Of a stretch of DNA of 10,820 nt, positions 6,333 through 10,820 are shown piece by piece. The stretch comes from Pseudomonadota bacterium. Lineage in GTDB: Bacteria > Chloroflexota > Ktedonobacteria > Ktedonobacterales > JACDGC01. The notes under the pieces were generated by a model that saw only the letters and a program-made list of their open reading frames with translations, was not told the origin of the DNA and searched no databases. Made by a program: the position numbers and the translations under genes. The DNA lies in contig JAJPKG010000416.1 in the NCBI GenBank assembly GCA_021323815.1, positions 1 through 10,820 of the forward strand, given 5' to 3'. Within the stretch, counting starts at the first letter, position 1, and every line of letters starts with the position of its first letter.

Positions 6333-7343
6333 ATGCCCCAGAAATCGCTGCTTTCCTCACCCGACATCGAGATCAACCCTCAGCTTGAGTTTGATGCCGA
6401 ACACGAAGCGCCGCCGGCCATCTCGCTTGTCATCCCCGTTTATAACGAACGCGAGAGCGTGCAGGCACTCTATCAGCAGATCTGCGCCAGCATGGAACAG
6501 GTGGGCGAGACGTTCGAGATCATCTTTGTGGATGACGGCAGCAGCGATGGTTCGTTCAAGGTGCTGAAAGCGCTGCACGCGGCGGACCCGCGCGTGTGCG
6601 TCATCCGCTTCCGGCGCAACTTCGGCAAATCTCCGGCGCTGCTGGCCGGCTTTAACCGGGCGCGGGGGCAGATCATCTTTACGATGGATGCTGACCTGCA
6701 AGACGACCCAGCGGAGATCCCGCAGTTCCTAGAGCAGATCGAAGAGGGGTATGATCTCGTCTCCGGCTGGAAATATCCACGTCTGGACCCACCCTCCAAA
6801 ACGCTGCCCTCGAAGGTTTTTAATACCATCGTCGGCATGACCACCGGCGTGAAGCTGCACGACATGAACTGCGGCTTCAAAGCCTATCGCCGCGAGTTGA
6901 TTGAAGAACTGAAGCTCTATGGCGAATTGCACCGCTTCATCCCCGTGATGGCCCGCTGGCGTGGTTTCAGCATCACCGAGATCAAGGTGAAACACCACCC
7001 GCGCCAGTTCGGCAAGTCGAAATTCGGCGCGAAACGCTTCCTGCGCGGCTTCTTGGATCTGCTGACGGTGCTGTTCCTCACGTCCTATATGCGCACGCCG
7101 CTGCGCCTTTTCGGCGCGGTGGGCATCGTCTCGTTCCTGATCGGCTTCGTCATCGACGCCTGGGTGGTGCTCAACCGCATCTATACCAACGATCCCATCC
7201 ACAACCACCCGATCCTCTTCCTGGGGCTGGTGCTGATGATCGTCGGCGTGCAGTTGGTGCTTTCCGGCTTGCAGAGCGAGATGATCCGCCACTTCAACTT
7301 CAATTCACGCGATGAATATAGCGTAAAGCAGGTGCTGGATTGA
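6333..7343 (+). CDS. Family 2 glycosyltransferase, GtrB/DPM1-like (polyprenyl-phosphate sugar transferase)
   Basis: The protein has 336 residues. The N-terminal GT-A domain starts at ISLVIPVYNERESV (30-43) and has VDDGSSDGS at 66-74, RRNFGKSPAL at 94-103 and the metal/nucleotide-binding DADLQDDP at 119-126. Conserved acceptor-side patches follow (SGWKYPR, MNCGFKAYRRE, HHPRQFGKSKFG). Two transmembrane helices close the protein, near 257-281 and 293-312. This layout fits GtrB/ArnC/DPM1-type enzymes, which move a sugar from a nucleotide donor to undecaprenyl or dolichyl phosphate on the cytoplasmic face. The exact sugar is not predictable. ATG 6333 follows GGGAG with 7-nt spacing; the open frame upstream to 6186 looks like untranslated leader. 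The next gene overlaps its stop by 4 nt. Confidence 0.92.
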   Translation: MPQKSLLSSPDIEINPQLEFDAEHEAPPAISLVIPVYNERESVQALYQQICASMEQVGETFEIIFVDDGSSDGSFKVLKALHAADPRVCVIRFRRNFGKSPALLAGFNRARGQIIFTMDADLQDDPAEIPQFLEQIEEGYDLVSGWKYPRLDPPSKTLPSKVFNTIVGMTTGVKLHDMNCGFKAYRRELIEELKLYGELHRFIPVMARWRGFSITEIKVKHHPRQFGKSKFGAKRFLRGFLDLLTVLFLTSYMRTPLRLFGAVGIVSFLIGFVIDAWVVLNRIYTNDPIHNHPILFLGLVLMIVGVQLVLSGLQSEMIRHFNFNSRDEYSVKQVLD

Positions 7344-8569
7344 GCGCGGACCCGTCCAAATTGTCTGCGGTCAGGGTCACGCGCGCCATTCCATCGCCGC
7401 GCCGGGGAGCGAGGCGCGCCCGCTGGGTGCGTGGATTGAAAGCATCAATCGTCCCGGCTCCGCACAGTAACCCCGATGGGCTAGGGTCCGGCGTGAATTC
7501 CCCAACGACCGCATGGTCGCACCCGAACATGGGGCGAGATCTGCCGGTGAAATCGCTCGCCGGGCAAGCGCTGGCTTTCGTGAAGCGACCGGGGGTGAAA
7601 CGGGCGATTCGCCTGGGCGTGCTGGCGCTGATTATCCTCTTCGTGGCGCGCTCGCTGGCATCCAGTTGGGGCGATCTGGCGCGCCACCAGTGGCACGTCT
7701 CCTGGCCGTTGCTGGCGCTGGGCTTCGTGTTGCTGGTCGGCCAGGAACTTTCCTTCGGCTTCATCTGGCGGGCAATTTTGCAGCGATTGGGCTATCTGCT
7801 GCCCTGGCAGGTGTGCCTGCGCATCTATCTGGCCGCGGAATTCGTGCGCTACATCCCCGGCAATGTGTGGCACGTCATCACGCGCGTCAGTTGGGCCGAA
7901 CGCGAGGGCGTGCCGAAATCCTTCGGGTTCGCCAGCATGACGGTGGAACTGGCGACGAAGATCGCCACCGCCGCGCTAGCCTTCGCCCTCAGCCTCTTCG
8001 CCTGGTCGGATCTCAGCCACCTGGGCAACGGCTTGAGCCACGTGGCGTCGCTTTCGCTGGCGCTGCTGGGCGTGCCGCTGGTGCTGGCGGGCTTGCATCC
8101 GCGCCTGCTGGAATGGGGCCTGAACCGCGCGCTGAAACTGCTGAAGCGCGACCCCATCACCCTGAAATTGCGCTATGCCGACATCGGGCGCATCGCGCTG
8201 GCCTGGCTGGGGAGCTGGCTGCTGGGCGGGCTGGGATTCTGGCTCTGCGTGCAGGCGGTGGTGCCGCTGCATGCTTCGCTCGGCGTGGCGCTGGTTTGCG
8301 CCGGCATCTACGCACTGGGGTGGGATATCGGCTTCCTGAGCTTCATCACACCAAGCGGCCTCTTTTTCCGCGAGGGTGCGGTGACGCTGCTGCTCTCCAT
8401 CTCCGGCCTGGTTCCGGATCTCGCGCTGGGCGGGGTGGTCGCCATCCTGGCAGCGCGCCTGCTGCCGACCCTGGCAGAGATCCTCAGCGTCAGCGCAGCC
8501 TATTGGCTGGCGCGCAGGCCCCACCCCCTGACCCCCTCCCCAGCAAAGCTGGGAAGAGAAAATGCGTAA
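7340..8569 (+). CDS. Flippase-like / lysylphosphatidylglycerol synthase transmembrane (UPF0104-type) protein
   Basis: The open frame gives 409 residues. From residue 87 it is a multi-pass membrane protein (helices near 90-107, 122-140, 203-222, 233-250, 284-304, 313-333 and 360-390) with the family hallmarks RYIPGNVWHVITR at 170-182 and PSGLFFREG at 338-346. These mark the LPG_synthase_TM/AglD-like family (PF03706), often found beside lipid-linked glycosyltransferases. The TTG at 7340 overlaps the glycosyltransferase stop as TTGA, which argues for translational coupling. But residues 1-63 use poor codons (AGG, CTA) and cross a CRISPR-repeat-like hairpin, so ATG 7529 (346 residues, a typical length) may be the true start, although it lacks a clear ribosome binding site. 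The C-terminus, RRPHPLTPSPAKLGRENA, is encoded by an intergenic repeat. Confidence 0.85.
   Translation: MSADPSKLSAVRVTRAIPSPRRGARRARWVRGLKASIVPAPHSNPDGLGSGVNSPTTAWSHPNMGRDLPVKSLAGQALAFVKRPGVKRAIRLGVLALIILFVARSLASSWGDLARHQWHVSWPLLALGFVLLVGQELSFGFIWRAILQRLGYLLPWQVCLRIYLAAEFVRYIPGNVWHVITRVSWAEREGVPKSFGFASMTVELATKIATAALAFALSLFAWSDLSHLGNGLSHVASLSLALLGVPLVLAGLHPRLLEWGLNRALKLLKRDPITLKLRYADIGRIALAWLGSWLLGGLGFWLCVQAVVPLHASLGVALVCAGIYALGWDIGFLSFITPSGLFFREGAVTLLLSISGLVPDLALGGVVAILAARLLPTLAEILSVSAAYWLARRPHPLTPSPAKLGRENA
7413..7442 (+). repeat. Lone CRISPR-repeat-like hairpin (type I-C-like)
   Basis: CGCGCCC (7415-7421) and GGGTGCG (7425-7431) form a 7-pair stem (one G-U) with a 3-base loop. The stem is followed directly by TGGATTGAAAG, the same plan as type I CRISPR repeats that end in GCGTGGATTGAAAC. 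There is a single copy: no second good repeat occurs at a spacer's distance either way, and no cas gene is visible, so this is not called an array. Confidence 0.4.
8514..8566 (+). repeat. Degenerate intergenic repeat read into the end of the flippase-like gene
   Basis: The stretch beginning near CCCCACCCCCTGACCC carries the hairpin CCCAGC-AAA-GCTGGG and encodes PHPLTPSPAKLGRE. This peptide is the known signature of a repeat (CCCCTCACCCCC ... CTCCC ... GGGAGAG) spread through Chloroflexota, cyanobacteria and others, usually between genes. The copy is followed by AAAATGCG and the stop TAA at 8567-8569. Confidence 0.6.
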
Positions 8570-8678
8570 GGGATCGTCCGGCACGCCCGCTGGAGATACC
8601 GCGCCGCCGAGCACAATGAGCACCGCTGGATGATCACTCTCTTGTGGAGCATTTTTTCCAACCATCCGTGCCAGCTTT

Positions 8679-8707
8679 TTGACAACGGGCCACGCGGATG
8701 GTACACT
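8679..8707 (+). promoter_or_regulatory. Sigma70-type promoter of the Ig-like surface protein
   Basis: A perfect TTGACA (8679-8684), an ideal 17-bp spacer and TACACT (8702-8707, four of six bases) form the best promoter in the window. The predicted transcript start near 8714 leaves a leader of about 33 nt before the GTG start at 8747. It separates this gene from the glycosyltransferase/flippase unit. Confidence 0.75.
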
Positions 8708-8734
8708 TGCTGTGAAACCTGCACGGGAGCGACG

Positions 8735-8749
8735 AGGAGCGGGGGAGTG
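8735..8749 (+). promoter_or_regulatory. Ribosome binding site selecting a GTG start
   Basis: AGGAG at 8735-8739 is followed after 7 nt by GTG 8747, an optimal spacing. The next in-frame ATG, at 8771, has only a G-run before it. The GTG is therefore preferred as start of the Ig-like protein. The frame also stays open upstream to 8630, but that part overlaps the promoter. Confidence 0.6.
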
Positions 8750-10117
8750 TTTGAGCTTTGGGGGTGCGGGATGGCTTCACAGGATGCACGCGTGCGAACG
8801 CAACAAGCTGCGCGTGATGCGTGGCGCTGGCTCGCGCTCTGCCTCTGCATCATGGGAGCGGTGTTCGTCGCCACCCTTCCTTCTGGCACAGCGCGGGCAA
8901 TGGTGCTTTCCGGCGGCGGCGGCAATGGGCCGGGCATCGTCATCAGCTCGCCGAATCCACCCAGCGGGCCGGCGGGGGCGCGCGTGGTGGTTTCCGGCAG
9001 TCATTGGGTGCCGGGAACGACGGTCACGCTCAGCATCGGCACCGCCAGCGGCTCGTGTGATGTCACGACAGTGGTTGACGGCGCATCCGGCACGGTGGAT
9101 AACACCGGCGCGGTCGAGATCGCCTTCACCTGGCCGAACGTCCTTGCATATGGCACGTATCCCGTCTGCGCCAGCGGTCCCGGCGCGCCGAGCGGCGGCA
9201 TCAAGTCATCGAATTCCTTCACCGAACTGACGCAAGCGACGCCTTCCATCAACCTGCCCGGCTCTGCTGTTTCCGGCCAGACCATCGCTGTCACGGGCAA
9301 TAGCTGGCAGCCGGGCGGCGCGGTGGTCGAGATTCACGGCGGGCCGCAGGGGGGCGATCCTTGCGCGCAATTGTTGGCGACGCTGACATCAGGAAATAAC
9401 GGCTTCATCTCCGGCACCATCACCGTGCCGACGGTCAGCAGCAACACCACCTATGTCATCACGGCCACCAGCCCGGCGGGCACGTGCAGCGGATCTCCCG
9501 CGCCGACGATGCATGCTTCAGCGACGCTGCCAATCGCGCCAAGCGGCAACGGCGCAACAACCCCCACACCGGCCCCTACCGCCACCAACACGCCGCATCC
9601 CGGCGGCACCAGCACGCCCACCCCGCACCCCGGCACCCCCACCCCGGCACCGGGCAGCGGCACGCCACATCCCGGCCAGACGCAGGTGCCGGAACCGAAC
9701 GGCACGCCCACCCCGCATCCCGGCGCAACGGCCACGCCGCACCCCGGTGGAGGCGGCGGAAGCTCCAGCAGCAGTGGTCCTTGCCCGCCGTTGCCCAGCG
9801 GCTATTGCAGCCCCGGCACCGCCTTCCCCTGGTGGCTGCTGTGCCTGATCGTCTTCGGCCTGCTGGCGCTGTTCCTCATTCTGTTGCTGTTACTGCTGTG
9901 GCGGCGCAACCAGGAAGTCGTCAACACCGAAGAAGACATCACCAGCCAGATCAATCCGGCGACCGTTGCGCCGATGGGCACCATGCGCTTCGTGCGGGCG
10001 GTGCGCGTAACCACCCAAGTGGTGGATGTCAACACCGGCGCGGTGCGCAGCAGCCGTACCCGCGAATATGACGAATTCGTGGATGCCAACGGCAACCTGC
10101 ACCGTCGCCCGCGCTAG
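8747..10117 (+). CDS. Single-pass surface protein: signal peptide, two Ig-like domains, TPHPG stalk, TM helix, cytosolic tail
   Basis: The protein has 456 residues and belongs to no family I can name. An N-terminal signal peptide (h-region about 28-44, LALCLCIMGAVFVA) has a likely cleavage near TARA, residue 51. Two Ig/IPT-like beta domains follow: 64-160 (SGPAGARVVVSGSHWVPGTTVTL) and 165-262 (SGQTIAVTGNSWQPGGAVVEI), sharing the G-xx-x-V-x-G-x-x-W-x-P-G pattern and each with paired Cys. A Thr/Pro stalk (268-336) holds five TPHPG units, then a Gly/Ser run. A 25-residue Leu-rich helix (361-385) ends in WRR, leaving a 70-residue cytoplasmic tail (SQINPATVAPMGTMRFVRAV ... REYDEFVD). The topology suggests an anchored adhesin or cell-wall/envelope receptor. 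It has its own strong promoter. Confidence 0.8.
   Translation: MFELWGCGMASQDARVRTQQAARDAWRWLALCLCIMGAVFVATLPSGTARAMVLSGGGGNGPGIVISSPNPPSGPAGARVVVSGSHWVPGTTVTLSIGTASGSCDVTTVVDGASGTVDNTGAVEIAFTWPNVLAYGTYPVCASGPGAPSGGIKSSNSFTELTQATPSINLPGSAVSGQTIAVTGNSWQPGGAVVEIHGGPQGGDPCAQLLATLTSGNNGFISGTITVPTVSSNTTYVITATSPAGTCSGSPAPTMHASATLPIAPSGNGATTPTPAPTATNTPHPGGTSTPTPHPGTPTPAPGSGTPHPGQTQVPEPNGTPTPHPGATATPHPGGGGGSSSSSGPCPPLPSGYCSPGTAFPWWLLCLIVFGLLALFLILLLLLLWRRNQEVVNTEEDITSQINPATVAPMGTMRFVRAVRVTTQVVDVNTGAVRSSRTREYDEFVDANGNLHRRPR
9590..9748 (+). repeat. TPHPG stalk repeats
   Basis: Codons 282-334 of the surface protein contain five TPHPG units (starting at residues 282, 292, 306, 322 and 330) spaced by Thr/Pro/Ala/Gly. 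The DNA shows matching ACGCC-CATCCCGGC and ACGCC-CACCCCGGC words. Such stalks usually hold a domain away from the membrane. Confidence 0.7.
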
Positions 10118-10168
10118 GGCGTTTTCAGCTTCCCGGCTTGGCGGAGCACTGGGCCTGATAGTGGCTCA

Positions 10169-10191
10169 GGGTGCCACGAGTCAAGGCACCC
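10169..10191 (+). terminator. Hairpin after the Ig-like protein gene, possible terminator
   Basis: GGGTGCC (10169-10175) and GGCACCC (10185-10191) form a perfect 7-bp stem with a 9-nt loop 52 nt past the stop codon. No T-run follows on the plus strand (CCAAAAGC), so it is an imperfect Rho-independent terminator; it could also be an mRNA-stabilising or attenuating hairpin before the TPR gene. Nothing else is recognised in the 171-bp gap. Confidence 0.35.
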
Positions 10192-10288
10192 CAAAAGCGC
10201 AGTCTGTGCCATTGATTGGCGTTTTTGGCGGCGGATGTGCGTTACCCACCGCAGCACTGCTCAGCTCGCATTTTCGCTCAGGAAATCG

Positions 10289-10820
10289 ATGAAACGCACC
10301 TTGGGATGGCTGTTGCTGGCGTGGATGCTGGGTGGTATGGCACTGCAACACCCCGCACCAGCGGATGATCTGGCCCTGGCCCGCGCGGCACAGGCGCACC
10401 TGGAATGGCGGCGTGCGCTGGCATGGTATGCCGACGCTGCGGCGTTGGAACCGGCAGATGCCGCACCCTGGCTGGGCATGGCTCAGATCCGCTTTGGGCA
10501 AGGCAAGCTGGATCTCGCGGCACAAGCGATCATTGCAGCCGGACAGCGCGCTCCCCGTGATGCTGCGATCTGGCAGCTGGCAGGCCGGATCGCTCAGGCG
10601 CGGGGCAGCACTGCCGAAGCCGCTGTTGATTGGCGGCACGCCCTCAGCCTCGCGCCGACGTTTCTTGCTGTCGCCGACGACCTCGCCCGATTGGATCTTG
10701 CCGCCGGTCAACCGGCGACGGCCTTGCAGGATCTCGCCCTGGCAACCGGCACGTCACCCGCCTTGCAAGCTGATCGCGCAATCGCGGCATTGCATGTGGG
10801 CACTTTCCCTCAGGCGCAAA
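10289..10820 (+). CDS. Secreted or membrane-anchored TPR protein, 3' truncated
   Basis: ATG 10289 is preceded by CAGGAAATCG, an AGGA ribosome binding site at short spacing, and the frame is open for 177 codons to the window edge. Residues 1-26 (MKRTLGWLLLAWMLGGMALQ ... PAPA) form a signal peptide, with likely cleavage near APA-D. The rest is helical tetratricopeptide-like repeats: about 29-62 (ALARAAQAHLEWRRALAWYADAA), 63-96, 97-129 (GSTAEAAVDWRHALSLAP) and 130-165, with the usual Ala/Gly/Pro spacing. TPR domains mediate protein-protein contact, here outside the membrane. It is the same orientation as the Ig-like surface gene, 171 nt away, so a functional link at the envelope is possible but unproven. 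Confidence 0.8.
   Translation, partial: MKRTLGWLLLAWMLGGMALQHPAPADDLALARAAQAHLEWRRALAWYADAAALEPADAAPWLGMAQIRFGQGKLDLAAQAIIAAGQRAPRDAAIWQLAGRIAQARGSTAEAAVDWRHALSLAPTFLAVADDLARLDLAAGQPATALQDLALATGTSPALQADRAIAALHVGTFPQAQ

Noticed and set aside
7336..7442. TGGATTGA at 7336 as a second CRISPR-like repeat unit
   Set aside because: It lies in the last codons of the glycosyltransferase, lacks a preceding stem and is 96 nt from the other copy, so no array is claimed.
7513..8619. 368-codon plus-strand frame overlapping the flippase-like gene
   Set aside because: Composition is Arg/Ala/Gly-rich without membrane helices; the other frame carries the conserved RYIPGNVW and PSGLFFREG motifs.
8625..8657. 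T-run at 8652-8657 as terminator of the glycosyltransferase/flippase unit
   Set aside because: No stable stem precedes the T-run; the arms I tried pair for only three bases.
7976..8665. 229-codon minus-strand frame
   Set aside because: Gln/His/Arg-rich shadow of the flippase-like gene, with no recognisable domain.

Overview
The window is GC-rich and reads like an environmental chromosome of the phylum Chloroflexota. The clues are indirect: an RsmD whose catalytic motif reads APPQY, a proline-rich Yip1-type membrane protein, a secreted protein with a Thr/Pro stalk containing TPTPAPTATNTP, and scattered intergenic repeats of kinds common in that phylum and in cyanobacteria. No rRNA, tRNA, transposase or CRISPR array is present. 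The lineage is an inference, not a demonstrated fact.

Layout. The window opens with the end of a small membrane protein (3-173, +) and a 376-residue proline-rich, five-helix Yip1-like protein (274-1404, +). This converges, with a 42-nt tail overlap, on a tight three-gene minus-strand operon: an unrecognised 361-residue acidic protein (3567-2482), the 16S rRNA methyltransferase RsmD (2477-1905) and a 179-residue protein with a MerR/excisionase-like N-terminus (1902-1363). A divergent promoter region (3568-3784) separates that operon from a CocE/NonD-type serine hydrolase (3785-5545, +). Next come a relic repeat and a strong hairpin-plus-T-tract terminator serving the minus-strand KGG-repeat stress protein (6048-5710).

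Across a 284-bp divergent spacer lies a two-gene envelope unit: a GtrB/DPM1-like family 2 glycosyltransferase (6333-7343, +), then a flippase-like/LPG-synthase-TM membrane protein (7340-8569, +). The second gene overlaps the first at a TTGA junction. Its N-terminal 63 codons contain one CRISPR-repeat-like hairpin, and its C-terminus reads through a degenerate intergenic repeat (PHPLTPSP). A clear sigma70-type promoter (TTGACA-17-TACACT) then drives a single-pass surface protein with a signal peptide, two Ig-like/IPT-like domains, a TPHPG stalk and a cytosolic tail (8747-10117, +). A secreted or membrane-anchored TPR protein (10289 onward, +) runs off the window.

The theme is cell-envelope biology (sugar transfer to a lipid carrier, a flippase-like partner, surface proteins) alongside an rRNA-modification operon and a stress protein. 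I see no convincing new defence or mobile system. The best leads are the lone CRISPR-repeat-like hairpin, the two unexplained partners of rsmD, and the Ig-like surface protein followed by the TPR gene.
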